NCBI GenBank assembly: GCA_039932715.1
Contig: JBDTPN010000015.1
Location: 10,269-74,268, forward strand
Direction of reading: 5' to 3'
Length of the DNA: 64,000 nt
Origin: ZC4RG30 sp039932715
GTDB lineage: Bacteria > Pseudomonadota > Gammaproteobacteria > Steroidobacterales > Steroidobacteraceae
Position numbers and translations under genes: made by a program. Shown here in pieces: positions 35,945 to 45,566 of this stretch (the first letter of the stretch is position 1; every line of letters starts with the position of its first letter). The notes below the pieces were generated by a model. It saw nothing but the letters and a program-made list of their open reading frames with translations, ran no database searches and was not told the origin of the DNA.

Positions 35945-36682
35945 TTGCAAGTCGAACATGCGGAAGTCAGTCTGGTCGGCGCCCGCGAAGAGAACCAGGA
36001 TCGTGTTGCCGTCGTGGCCCAATCCGCCGCTGCAATGATCGGCGCGTTTGATGGCATGGGTGGCCATGCCGATGGTGCGCGCGCCGCGGAAATCGCCCGC
36101 AAGACATTGGTAGCGCGGTTTGCGGCGCTGCCGCAGCCGCTGCTCGATCCGCTGGCGTTCCTGCATCTGTCGCTGGGCCAGGCGCACACCGAGATCGTGG
36201 AGATCGGCATGGAGCTGCCGCTGGACCAGCGCCCCCGCGCCACCGGTGCCGTGTGTGTGCTGCAGGACGACACGGCATGGTTCGCGCATGTTGGCGACAG
36301 CCGCATCTATCACCTGCGCGCAGGCAAAGTGGTCAGCCGCACGCGTGATCACAGTCACGTGGAATTGTTGTTGCAGGAAGGGCTGATAAACGCCAACCAG
36401 GCCATCAATCATCCGATGCGAAATTTCGTTGAAAGCTGCCTGGGTGGCGATCCGCTGCTGCCCGAGATGCACATCGGGCGCACCGTGCGTGTACGACCCG
36501 GGGACATATTAATGGTTTGCACGGATGGATTCTGGTCATACCTTTCCGACGAAGACATCGCCGGCTCGCTTTACACCACGGCGCCATTGCAGACAGCATT
36601 GACCGCCATCAGTGAATTCGCAGTGAAACGCGGCGGCGGCGGCGCCGACAATACCTCCGTTGCCGTTCTGAGGGTGCTGTGA
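35945..36682 (+). CDS. PP2C-type serine/threonine protein phosphatase
   Basis: This 245-residue PPM-family phosphatase has metal-binding acidic residues in REENQDR (D19), GAFDGMGGHADG (D36), VCTDGFW and the C-terminal GGADNTSV. It is the short single-domain bacterial form (Stp1-like) with no membrane segment. A TTG start at 35945 is used; no better codon precedes the first strand. No kinase gene is next to it. It overlaps rph by 4 bases. Confidence 0.93.
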   Translation: MQVEHAEVSLVGAREENQDRVAVVAQSAAAMIGAFDGMGGHADGARAAEIARKTLVARFAALPQPLLDPLAFLHLSLGQAHTEIVEIGMELPLDQRPRATGAVCVLQDDTAWFAHVGDSRIYHLRAGKVVSRTRDHSHVELLLQEGLINANQAINHPMRNFVESCLGGDPLLPEMHIGRTVRVRPGDILMVCTDGFWSYLSDEDIAGSLYTTAPLQTALTAISEFAVKRGGGGADNTSVAVLRVL

Positions 36683-37425
36683 GCGCCGTGGTTGCCAACC
36701 CGCGACGCGATGGTCGCGAAGCGGATGGGTTGCGTCCCGTGAAGTTCACCCGTGCGTTCACGCGTTACGCGGAAGGCTCGGTGCTGGTGGAATTCGGCGA
36801 TACGCGCGTGCTGTGCACCGCCAGCATCGAAGAGGGCGTGCCGGGTTTCCTGCGCGGCAAGGGGCAGGGCTGGGTCACGGCCGAATACGGCATGCTGCCC
36901 CGGGCGACGCACACGCGCGGAGCGCGCGAGGCAGCGCGTGGCAAGCAGTCAGGGCGCACGCAGGAAATCCAGCGTCTCATCGGCCGCTCGCTGCGCGCGG
37001 CGCTTAATCTTTCGGCCCTGGGCGAGCGCACCGTGACCCTCGACTGCGATGTGCTGCAGGCCGATGGTGGCACGCGCACCGCATCCGTGACGGGAGCCTA
37101 TGTGGCATTGGCCGACGCCTGTCGCAGGCTGGTCGCCGAAAAAGGCATCGTCAATCCTTTGCATGGACAGATTGCGGCAGTGTCGGTGGGCATTGTTGGT
37201 GGCCGACCCATGCTCGACCTGGATTACAGCGAAGACTCCACCGCCGAGACCGACATGAATGTGGTGATGAACAGTGGCGGCGGATTCATTGAAGTGCAGG
37301 GTACGGCCGAGGGCCACGCCATGCGCCGTGACGAGCTGGATGCGCTGCTGGCGCTGGCCACCCTGGGAACGCAACAGCTCTTCGAACTGCAGCGCGCCGC
37401 CCTTGAAATGAACTTGGGCGCATGA
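36679..37425 (+). CDS. rph: Ribonuclease PH
   Basis: This 248-residue phosphorolytic 3'-5' exoribonuclease trims tRNA 3' ends. Family blocks: LRPVKFTRAFTRYAEGSVLV, GKGQGWVTAEYGMLPRAT, the phosphate-binding GKQSGRTQEIQRLIGRSLRA and LDCDVLQADGGTRTAS. A GTG start overlaps the phosphatase stop. Unlike the E. coli K-12 frameshift allele, the C-terminus is complete. Confidence 0.97.
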   Translation: MSAVVANPRRDGREADGLRPVKFTRAFTRYAEGSVLVEFGDTRVLCTASIEEGVPGFLRGKGQGWVTAEYGMLPRATHTRGAREAARGKQSGRTQEIQRLIGRSLRAALNLSALGERTVTLDCDVLQADGGTRTASVTGAYVALADACRRLVAEKGIVNPLHGQIAAVSVGIVGGRPMLDLDYSEDSTAETDMNVVMNSGGGFIEVQGTAEGHAMRRDELDALLALATLGTQQLFELQRAALEMNLGA

Positions 37426-38039
37426 GCGCCGATCCGCGTGGCACGCGCCGCGTGGTGCTGGCCACGGGCAATTCCGGCAAGATGCGCGAACTGACCGCGC
37501 TGCTGATGCCGCATGGCCTCGACCTTATATTGCAATCCAGGTTGTGCATCGCGCCGGTTGCGGAGACGGGCGCCACCCTTGAAGCCAATGCATTGCTCAA
37601 GGCCCGCAATGCCGCCAGTGCGTCCGGGCTGGCCGCGTTGGCAGACGATTCAGGCCTGGAGGTTGATTCTCTGGGTGGGCGACCTGGCGTGCACTCGGCG
37701 CGTTACGCCGGCCAACATGCCACGGACGAACAGAACAACGCGCTGCTGCTGAGCGAGTTGGCCGGCAAGTCCGGTCCCCAGCGCGCGGCACGCTACCGCT
37801 GCGTGATTGTTTTCCTGCGCGGGGCTGATGATGCTGCGCCGCTGATAGCCAGCGGCACCTGGGAAGGCCGCATCGCCGCAGCGCCGCGCGGTGAGGGCGG
37901 CTTTGGCTACGACCCCTTGTTCATTGCGCGTGGCTTCACCTGCACCGTGGCGCAGATGAGCCAGGCCGAGAAGAATACTGTCAGCCATCGGGCCAAGGCG
38001 CTGCGACAGCTGGTTCATATGCTGACTTCGCGGGGATAG
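37422..38039 (+). CDS. rdgB: RdgB/HAM1 non-canonical purine NTP pyrophosphatase
   Basis: This 205-residue house-cleaning enzyme hydrolyses ITP, dITP and XTP to monophosphates. Motifs: VLATGNSGKMREL, ADDSGLEVDSLGGRPGVHSA, GEGGFGYDPLF and the C-terminal SHRAKAL. It overlaps rph (ATGA) and precedes hemW, a very common order in gammaproteobacteria. Confidence 0.96.
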   Translation: MSADPRGTRRVVLATGNSGKMRELTALLMPHGLDLILQSRLCIAPVAETGATLEANALLKARNAASASGLAALADDSGLEVDSLGGRPGVHSARYAGQHATDEQNNALLLSELAGKSGPQRAARYRCVIVFLRGADDAAPLIASGTWEGRIAAAPRGEGGFGYDPLFIARGFTCTVAQMSQAEKNTVSHRAKALRQLVHMLTSRG

Positions 38040-38042
38040 GTC

Positions 38043-39221
38043 GTGGCGCAGTTGCCGCCACTTTCCGTATACGTGCATTTTCCCTGGTGCGTGAGCAAGT
38101 GCCCGTATTGCGATTTCAACTCGCATGCGCTGCGCGAGGTGCTGCCCGAGGACCGGTATGTTGCGGCGCTGATCGAAGACCTGCAGGTGCAGGCGTCACG
38201 CGCGACACCCCACGCAATGTCGCGCGAAGTTGTCAGCGTGTTCATGGGTGGCGGCACGCCCAGCCTGTTTTCACCTGACGCCATCGCGCGCGTCATCGGG
38301 GCGCTGCGCACCACGCTGGCCATGGCGCCGCATGTCGAGATCACGCTCGAGGCGAATCCCGCCACCGTAGAGCGCGGTCGCTTTGCGGAATACCGCGATG
38401 CGGGGATCAACCGCGTGTCCCTGGGCGCGCAGAGTTTTGATCCCCAGGCACTCAAGGCGCTGGGCCGCATCCACAAGGTTGAAGACGTGCATCGCGCCGC
38501 CGAAGAACTGCACGGCTGTGGCCTGACCAATTTCAACATTGACCTGATGTATGCGCTGCCCACACAAGGCATCGGCGGTGCACTGTCTGACCTGACCTGC
38601 GCGCTGGCGCTGCAGCCGGCGCATCTCTCGCATTACCAGCTGACGCTGGAACCGGGCACCGTCTTCGCACATAACCCGCCGCCACTTCCGGATGATGACC
38701 TCGCCTTCTCCATGCAGACCCAATGCCACGCGCTGCTGGCGCGACACGGCTTCGTGCAGTACGAGACTTCGGCGTTCTCGCGCGTTGGCCGCCAATGCGC
38801 CCACAACCTCAACTACTGGAACTTCGGGGACTACCTGGGGCTGGGCGCCGGTGCGCACGGCAAGCTGACGCACCTGGACACCCTCATCGAGCGCAGCACC
38901 CATCTGCGCGAGCCGCGCCGCTACCTGGCAAGCGCCGCCAATGGCCCCGAGTGGCGCGTTGTTCCTCAGGTAGACCTGCCATTCGAATTCATGATGAACG
39001 CGTTGCGGCTCTCGGCGGGGTTCACCCAGGACCAGTTCGTCTCACGCACCGATCTGCCCATTGAAACCATTTTGCCGCAACTGGCAGATCTGACCGGGGA
39101 GGGTCTGCTTGAGGTCACCGACGACGGCTGGCGCCCCAGTCCCTTTGGCCAGCTGTTTCTTAATGATGTGATCGCCCGATTTCTCCCCCGGCAAAATTCA
39201 CAAGCGGGGACGGGCAGTTAG
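38043..39221 (+). CDS. hemW: HemW, radical SAM heme chaperone
   Basis: This 392-residue radical SAM protein is related to oxygen-independent coproporphyrinogen oxidase but lacks its activity; it binds heme and delivers it to respiratory enzymes. The cluster motif is C16-x3-C20-x2-C23 (PWCVSKCPYCDFNSH), followed by VFMGGGTPSLF. It starts with GTG 38043, 3 bases after rdgB. Confidence 0.95.
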   Translation: MAQLPPLSVYVHFPWCVSKCPYCDFNSHALREVLPEDRYVAALIEDLQVQASRATPHAMSREVVSVFMGGGTPSLFSPDAIARVIGALRTTLAMAPHVEITLEANPATVERGRFAEYRDAGINRVSLGAQSFDPQALKALGRIHKVEDVHRAAEELHGCGLTNFNIDLMYALPTQGIGGALSDLTCALALQPAHLSHYQLTLEPGTVFAHNPPPLPDDDLAFSMQTQCHALLARHGFVQYETSAFSRVGRQCAHNLNYWNFGDYLGLGAGAHGKLTHLDTLIERSTHLREPRRYLASAANGPEWRVVPQVDLPFEFMMNALRLSAGFTQDQFVSRTDLPIETILPQLADLTGEGLLEVTDDGWRPSPFGQLFLNDVIARFLPRQNSQAGTGS

Positions 39222-39225
39222 GGGA

Positions 39226-39234
39226 TTTTCCACA
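39226..39234 (+). promoter_or_regulatory. DnaA-box-like 9-mer
   Basis: TTTTCCACA differs from the DnaA consensus TTATCCACA by one base. It sits 5 bases after the hemW stop, at the start of a 290-base AT-rich gap. On its own it is weak; it is listed because a perfect inverted pair follows in the same gap. Confidence 0.3.
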
Positions 39235-39270
39235 GCATCAGCCCGCAGTGGTCAAATTGAATGACATACG

Positions 39271-39286
39271 TGTGAATTGCGTCACA
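39271..39286 (+). promoter_or_regulatory. CRP-family binding site upstream of rpmE
   Basis: TGTGAATTGCGTCACA is a perfect TGTGA-N6-TCACA palindrome, the core recognised by CRP/Vfr/Clp-type regulators. Its centre is about 74 bases upstream of the transcription start implied by the candidate promoter at 39318-39346, which fits class I activation. A second small palindrome, ACACA-ATA-TGTGT, lies at 39289-39301. Confidence 0.6.
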
Positions 39287-39317
39287 TTACACAATATGTG
39301 TCTCGTAACTTATTGAT

Positions 39318-39346
39318 TTATCAGCGTGAAATACACTGGTCATAAT
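39318..39346 (+). promoter_or_regulatory. Candidate sigma-70 promoter for rpmE
   Basis: The -35 candidate TTATCA (39318-39323; 4 of 6 matches) and -10 candidate CATAAT (39341-39346; 5 of 6) are separated by 17 bases within the only AT-rich part of the gap. The predicted transcript would have a leader of about 160 bases before rpmE. Confidence 0.45.
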
Positions 39347-39415
39347 TTAGCCATACCCGCAGATTTGCATTTTTTCCCTAATTCCGGACCCCACCCGCGC
39401 CCGTCATGCACAGAG

Positions 39416-39438
39416 TTATCCACAGATTTTGTGGATAA
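39416..39438. promoter_or_regulatory. Inverted pair of perfect DnaA boxes (or leader hairpin)
   Basis: TTATCCACA (39416-39424) and its exact reverse complement TGTGGATAA (39430-39438) are separated by 5 bases. Both match the strict DnaA box. As RNA the same bases form a 9-base-pair hairpin with a 5-base loop in the rpmE leader. There is no T-run after it. Confidence 0.55.
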
Positions 39439-39511
39439 GGAGGGCCCCGGAAAGCGGGGTTGTCCCAGAGGCCAGTCCCCTATAGACTGCGCGCCCCCTT
39501 TGGAGCGCGTC

Positions 39512-39745
39512 ATGAAAGCCCAGACCCACCCGGAATACGCTGCGATCAACGTGGTTTGCAGCTGCGGTAACACGTTCCAGACCGGTTCGACCCTGGGACA
39601 CGACCTGCAGCTGGACGTTTGCGCCAAGTGCCACCCGTTCTACACGGGCAAGCAGAAGATGGTGGACACGGCTGGCCGCGTCGACAAGTTCCGCAAGAAG
39701 TACGCAGCCAAGAACCCCGCGCCCGCTACTCCCACTGCGGGCTAA
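39512..39745 (+). CDS. rpmE: 50S ribosomal protein L31
   Basis: This 77-residue protein starts MKAQTHPEYAAINVVCSCGN. It has the zinc-binding cysteines of the C+ form (VCSCGN and DVCAKCHPFYTG), so it is the ordinary zinc-containing paralog. The tail (KNPAPATPTAG) is slightly longer than usual. The start is fixed by homology at ATG 39512. Confidence 0.96.
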   Translation: MKAQTHPEYAAINVVCSCGNTFQTGSTLGHDLQLDVCAKCHPFYTGKQKMVDTAGRVDKFRKKYAAKNPAPATPTAG

Positions 39746-39807
39746 TCTTTCGCGGCATTAACGCCGCAGTACTTCACTCCAGTGCTGGCGGCGTGGACAA
39801 TGCCGTC

Positions 39808-41304
39808 ATGGCACCGAAGTCCATGGGTCCAACGCAACTGGCCTCCACGCTTGCCGCGTCCCTGGCGGCAGTGCTGCTGTTGGGTTCCTGCGCCACCAAT
39901 CCGGCCACCGGCGGCAGCAATGTTGTCCTTTCCTCGCAGTCCAGCGAGATCGAGTCTTCGCGCCGCGCGCACGGCGAGATCATCAAGGCCTACGGCGTTT
40001 ACGAAGACCAAGCCATCCAGGATTACGTGAACTCGGTGGGGCAGCGGGTGGCCCGCAACAGTGACATGCCCGACCTGCAATGGCATTTCACTGTATTGGA
40101 CGACAGCTCGGTCAACGCATTCACCACCGGCGGCGGCTATGTCTACGTGCATCGCGGGCTGCTGGCTTATCTCAACTCGGAGGCTGAACTGGCCGCCGTA
40201 CTGGGTCATGAAGAAACGCACGTGACCGCGCGACATACGGCACGCGCGCAGACCCGCAGCACCATGGCCAGCCTGGGGGCATTGGGCGCGGCCATCCTCA
40301 CCGGCTCCGGGGCAGTGGCCGACATGGCCAACATCGGCGCCTCGGCGTTTATCCAGGGATACGGCCGCGACGCCGAGATGGAAGCTGACCGCATCGGCAT
40401 GAAATACCTGGTCAAGGCCGGCTACGACCCCGGTGCCATGGGCCGCGTATTCCAGACCTTCCAGGCGCAGGAGACTTTCGAATTGGCCAGTGCCCGCGCC
40501 GAAGGTCGCGAGCCGCAGGTGTATCACGGTGTTTTCTCCTCGCATCCCGCGCCCGATGAGCGCACGGTGCAGGCCGCGAAAGTCGCCGCTCAATTGCCCG
40601 ACGCCCCCGCGGGGGGTTATGTCGTGAACCGCAATGTGTACATGCAGGCCATCGATGGCATGGCCTTCGGTACCAGCAAGGCACAAGGCGTGGTGCGTGA
40701 CAATCGGTTCTACCACTATGCCCTGGGCATCACCCTGGCTTTCCCGCGCGGCTGGAATATCCAGAACCAGCGCGACACCCTGCTGGCGTACACGCCCAAC
40801 AAGGAAAGCATCATGCAGATTTCGACGGCGGCCCGCCCCGATGGCAAGTCGCCACAGCAATTCCTGATTGAGAAGCTCAAGGGAAAAACCCTGGCAGGCG
40901 GCGCGCCGCTGACCGTCAACGGCATGCAGGGATATTCGGTGCTCACGCGCGATGGATCACCGCTGGACAACGGCGTAGGGCCGGTTCGCTGGATCGCCCT
41001 TTACCGCGGCAACAGCGTGTATCTGTTCGGCGGGGCCAGCCGCGCGGCGCGCGACGGCAGGCCCGAGGCCGACGGGCTGTTCCAGTCCGTTGCTTCGACC
41101 TTGCGTGACCTCAAGGGCGCTGAGTTCCCACTGGCCGAGCCTTACCGCATCAAGGTAGTGCGCGCCACGGACAAGACCCGGCTTGAGGATTATGCCGCGG
41201 CCATACCTGCCGAGAAATACAATGCGGAACAGCTCGAGCTGATCAACGGCGTTTACCCGCACAAAAAGCTGCCGATCGGCGAGTACATCAAGGTCGTTCA
41301 GTAG
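39808..41304 (+). CDS. M48 family metalloprotease lipoprotein (BepA/YfgC-like)
   Basis: This 498-residue periplasmic zinc protease has a lipoprotein signal (lipobox LLGSC, Cys at about 28), catalytic H134-E-E-T-H138 inside VLGHEETHVTARHTA, and the downstream metal Glu in AEMEADRIGMKYL. A second domain of about 200 residues (from about 290) has no obvious family, in place of the TPR region of BepA. Such proteases work in outer-membrane protein quality control. ATG 39808 is the best start; GTG 39793 is possible. Confidence 0.9.
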   Translation: MAPKSMGPTQLASTLAASLAAVLLLGSCATNPATGGSNVVLSSQSSEIESSRRAHGEIIKAYGVYEDQAIQDYVNSVGQRVARNSDMPDLQWHFTVLDDSSVNAFTTGGGYVYVHRGLLAYLNSEAELAAVLGHEETHVTARHTARAQTRSTMASLGALGAAILTGSGAVADMANIGASAFIQGYGRDAEMEADRIGMKYLVKAGYDPGAMGRVFQTFQAQETFELASARAEGREPQVYHGVFSSHPAPDERTVQAAKVAAQLPDAPAGGYVVNRNVYMQAIDGMAFGTSKAQGVVRDNRFYHYALGITLAFPRGWNIQNQRDTLLAYTPNKESIMQISTAARPDGKSPQQFLIEKLKGKTLAGGAPLTVNGMQGYSVLTRDGSPLDNGVGPVRWIALYRGNSVYLFGGASRAARDGRPEADGLFQSVASTLRDLKGAEFPLAEPYRIKVVRATDKTRLEDYAAAIPAEKYNAEQLELINGVYPHKKLPIGEYIKVVQ

Positions 41305-41319
41305 TGTAGGCTTCAAGCC

Positions 41320-42615
<1,296 letters not shown>

Positions 42616-42699
42616 GAATATGTAATCGGCGCCCGGCACCCGCAGGGCCGCTCAAGGTATGATTTGGGCATTCCCCCGAATCGAGCAGGACGCCCGACA

Positions 42700-44133
42700 A
42701 TGCTTACTCCCGTAATTCTTTCCGGCGGCGCCGGCACGCGCCTCTGGCCGCTATCGCGCGAGCTGTACCCCAAGCAATTGCTGCCACTGGTAGGCAAGGA
42801 CACCCTGCTGCAGGCCACGGCACTGCGCGTCGCAGGCCTTGATGCCGCTGCCCCAATTGTCGTCTGCAACGAAGCGCATCGATTCCTGGTTGCCGAGCAG
42901 CTGCGCATCATCGATGCCAAAGCCCAGGCCATTCTGCTCGAGCCCGTGGGCCGCAATACTGCACCGGCGATAGCTCTGGCAGCGTTGGCTGCCTTGTCGG
43001 TGACCAAAGGCAAGACAGACCCGCTGCTGCTCGTGCTGCCGGCCGATCACGTTATCCGCGACGTAGCTGCGTTTCAGTCAGCGGTGCGTACTGCCATCCA
43101 GGCTGCGGAAGCTGGGCGACTGGTCACATTCGGTGTGGTGCCCACTGCGCCCGAGACGGGTTATGGATATATCCGCCGCGGCAGCGCCCTGGGTGCAGGC
43201 CTGGAAGGCGCCTATGACATCGCCGCATTCGTAGAAAAGCCGGACGCGGCGCGCGCTGCAGATTTTCTCAAGGATGGCAACTACCTCTGGAACAGCGGCA
43301 TGTTCCTGTTCCGAGCGTCGCGATTCCTCGAGGAACTGGGCAAGCACGCGCCGGATATCGCCACAGCCTGCCGCCACGCATTCGATGCTGCGCGGCACGA
43401 CCTGGATTTCATGCGTGTGGGAGAAGAGCAGTTCGCGTCCTGCCGCAGTGACTCCATTGATTACGCGGTGATGGAAAAGACCGATGCCGCTGCCGTGGTG
43501 CCGCTGGGTGCGGGATGGAGCGACGTTGGTTCCTGGTCGTCCCTGTATGCGGCAGTTGCAACCGAAGCCAATGCGAATGTGACGCGCGGCGACGTGGTGC
43601 TCGAGAACTGTGTCGGCAGCTATGTGCATGCAAGCAGCCGCCTCGTCGCCGCGGTGGGGCTCAAAAATTACGTGGTGGTCGAGACCAAGGATGCCGTGCT
43701 GGTCGCGCCCATGGACCAGGTGCAGGACGTCAAGGCGTTGGTCTCGCGCATCAAGAGCGAAGGGCGCAGTGAGCACCTTTTACATCGGGAAGTGTTCCGG
43801 CCGTGGGGCAGCTACGACAGCATCGACTTTGGCGATCGCTTCCAGGTCAAGCGATTGACCGTCAAACCGGGTGCCTCCATGTCGCTGCAACTGCACCATC
43901 ATCGTGCCGAGCATTGGATCGTGGTGTCAGGTACGGCGCGTATAACGCGCGGCGAGGAAGTCTTCCTGCTCGAAGAAAACCAGTCCACCTATATTCCGGT
44001 GGGCGCAAAACACCGCATCGAGAACCCAGGCAAGATTGTCCTGCACATGATCGAAGTGCAGTCGGGAAGTTACCTCGGAGAGGATGACATCGTCCGCTTC
44101 GAGGACATCTACGGGCGCGAAGGCAGCAAGTGA
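42700..44133 (+). CDS. manC: Mannose-1-phosphate guanylyltransferase / mannose-6-phosphate isomerase
   Basis: This 477-residue bifunctional enzyme makes GDP-mannose. The N-terminal nucleotidyltransferase has ILSGGAGTRLWPLSRELYPK and FVEKPDA, and a C-terminal cupin isomerase (about 350-470) has PWGSYDSIDFGDRFQVKRLT and metal-binding HHHRAEHW. ATG 42700 fits the family start exactly; the frame extends 36 bases upstream. It opens the sugar-nucleotide block of the polysaccharide region. The name algA/cpsB is used for close homologues. Confidence 0.95.
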   Translation: MLTPVILSGGAGTRLWPLSRELYPKQLLPLVGKDTLLQATALRVAGLDAAAPIVVCNEAHRFLVAEQLRIIDAKAQAILLEPVGRNTAPAIALAALAALSVTKGKTDPLLLVLPADHVIRDVAAFQSAVRTAIQAAEAGRLVTFGVVPTAPETGYGYIRRGSALGAGLEGAYDIAAFVEKPDAARAADFLKDGNYLWNSGMFLFRASRFLEELGKHAPDIATACRHAFDAARHDLDFMRVGEEQFASCRSDSIDYAVMEKTDAAAVVPLGAGWSDVGSWSSLYAAVATEANANVTRGDVVLENCVGSYVHASSRLVAAVGLKNYVVVETKDAVLVAPMDQVQDVKALVSRIKSEGRSEHLLHREVFRPWGSYDSIDFGDRFQVKRLTVKPGASMSLQLHHHRAEHWIVVSGTARITRGEEVFLLEENQSTYIPVGAKHRIENPGKIVLHMIEVQSGSYLGEDDIVRFEDIYGREGSK

Positions 44134-45011
44134 GCCGCAAGGGCATCATCCTTGCCGGGGGCTCCGGCACCCGCCTGCATCCACTCACGGTAAGGGTCAG
44201 CAAGCAGCTGCTGCCGGTGTACGACAAGCCGATGATTTACTACCCGCTGTCGGTGCTGATGCTGGCCGGAATTCGCGACATCCTCATTATCACCACGCCG
44301 CACGATGCCGACTTGTTCCAGGCGGTGCTGGGCGATGGCGCCAGCTGGGGCCTATCGATCACCTATGCGCAGCAGCCAAAACCCGAAGGTCTTGCCCAGG
44401 CGTTTGTAATCGGCGATCGTCATGTCGGCAATGCGCCCTCGGCGCTGGTCCTTGGCGACAACATTTTCTATGGTCGCGGCTTTGGAGAAATCCTGCAGCG
44501 CGCTGACGCGCGCCAGAAAGGTGCCACAGTTTTCGGATATTTCGTTCGCGATCCGGAACGCTATGGCGTGGTCAGCTTCAATGCACACGGGAAACCTGAA
44601 GATATCGTTGAGAAGCCCACAGTCCCGAAGTCCAACTTCGCGGTCACCGGCCTCTATTTCTATGACAGGGACGTGGTCGATATTGCCAAATCCATCAAGC
44701 CGTCTCCCCGGGGCGAACTCGAGATTACCGACGTCAACCGCATATACCTGCAGCGCGGTGATCTCGAAGTCGAGAAACTGGGACGCGGCTTCGCCTGGCT
44801 CGATACCGGCACCCACCAGTCGTTGATGGATGCCGGAACCTACGTGCGTGTAGTCGAGGATCGCCAGGGCACCAAGATCTGCTGCCCCGAGGAGATCGCC
44901 TGGCGTAAGGGGTTTATCACAAGGGAACAGCTCGAAAGGCTGGCACAGCCGCTGATAAAGAGCGGCTACGGTGAATACCTGCTCGATGTACTCAGGCACG
45001 ATTCGCCGTGA
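44130..45011 (+). CDS. rmlA: Glucose-1-phosphate thymidylyltransferase
   Basis: This 293-residue enzyme forms dTDP-glucose, the first step to dTDP-L-rhamnose. GIILAGGSGTRLHPLT is the signature; EKPTVPKSNFAVTGLYFYD and AWLDTGTHQSLMDAG follow in order. It starts with GTG overlapping the manC stop and overlaps rmlC. Confidence 0.97.
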   Translation: MSRKGIILAGGSGTRLHPLTVRVSKQLLPVYDKPMIYYPLSVLMLAGIRDILIITTPHDADLFQAVLGDGASWGLSITYAQQPKPEGLAQAFVIGDRHVGNAPSALVLGDNIFYGRGFGEILQRADARQKGATVFGYFVRDPERYGVVSFNAHGKPEDIVEKPTVPKSNFAVTGLYFYDRDVVDIAKSIKPSPRGELEITDVNRIYLQRGDLEVEKLGRGFAWLDTGTHQSLMDAGTYVRVVEDRQGTKICCPEEIAWRKGFITREQLERLAQPLIKSGYGEYLLDVLRHDSP

Positions 45012-45556
45012 ACGTTATCCAGCCAGCATTGCACGGTGTATTGATCATCGAGCCCAGGGTGTTTGGCGACGCGCGAGGCTTTTTCCTGGAGAGCTGGAAT
45101 GAGCAGACATTTGCGAAAGCCGGCATCACCGCAAAGTTCGTGCAGGACAATCACAGCAAGTCCACGCAAGGCACGTTACGCGGGCTGCATTATCAGTTGC
45201 AGCACACCCAGGGCAAACTGGTGCGCGTGATCTCAGGGGAAGTTTTCGACGTCATGGTGGATCTGCGTCGCTCTTCGCCCACGTTTGGGCAGTGGTTGGG
45301 CGTGGCGATCTCCGCGGAAAACAAACGCATCGTTTGGGTCCCAGAAGGATTCGCACATGGGTTCTATGTCGTGAGTCCGACTGCGGAGTTCCTTTACAAA
45401 TGCACAGACTTTTACGATCCGGACTCCGAGCAAACATTGGCCTGGGATGATCCGGCGGTAGGGATTCAGTGGCCATTGGTGCCGGAAGTGGAGACGCTGC
45501 TCTCCGCCAAGGACAAACTGGGCAAAACCCTGCGCGATGCCGAGATCTTCGCTTGA
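45008..45556 (+). CDS. rmlC: dTDP-4-dehydrorhamnose 3,5-epimerase
   Basis: This 182-residue cupin-fold epimerase shows IEPRVFGDARGFFLESW, the catalytic-His segment VQDNHSKSTQGTLRGLHYQ and WVPEGFAHGFYVVS. GTG start at 45008, overlapping rmlA. The pathway neighbours are all present. Confidence 0.97.
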   Translation: MNVIQPALHGVLIIEPRVFGDARGFFLESWNEQTFAKAGITAKFVQDNHSKSTQGTLRGLHYQLQHTQGKLVRVISGEVFDVMVDLRRSSPTFGQWLGVAISAENKRIVWVPEGFAHGFYVVSPTAEFLYKCTDFYDPDSEQTLAWDDPAVGIQWPLVPEVETLLSAKDKLGKTLRDAEIFA

Positions 45557-45566
45557 GGCGCGGGAC

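Noticed and set aside
39222..39511. Chromosomal replication origin
   Set aside because: Only two perfect DnaA boxes and one near match are present, and none of the usual oriC neighbours (dnaA, dnaN, mnmG, rpmH) is in the window.
39752..39767. Terminator after rpmE (GCGGC/GCCGC)
   Set aside because: Five-base-pair stem, no T-run downstream; too weak to call.
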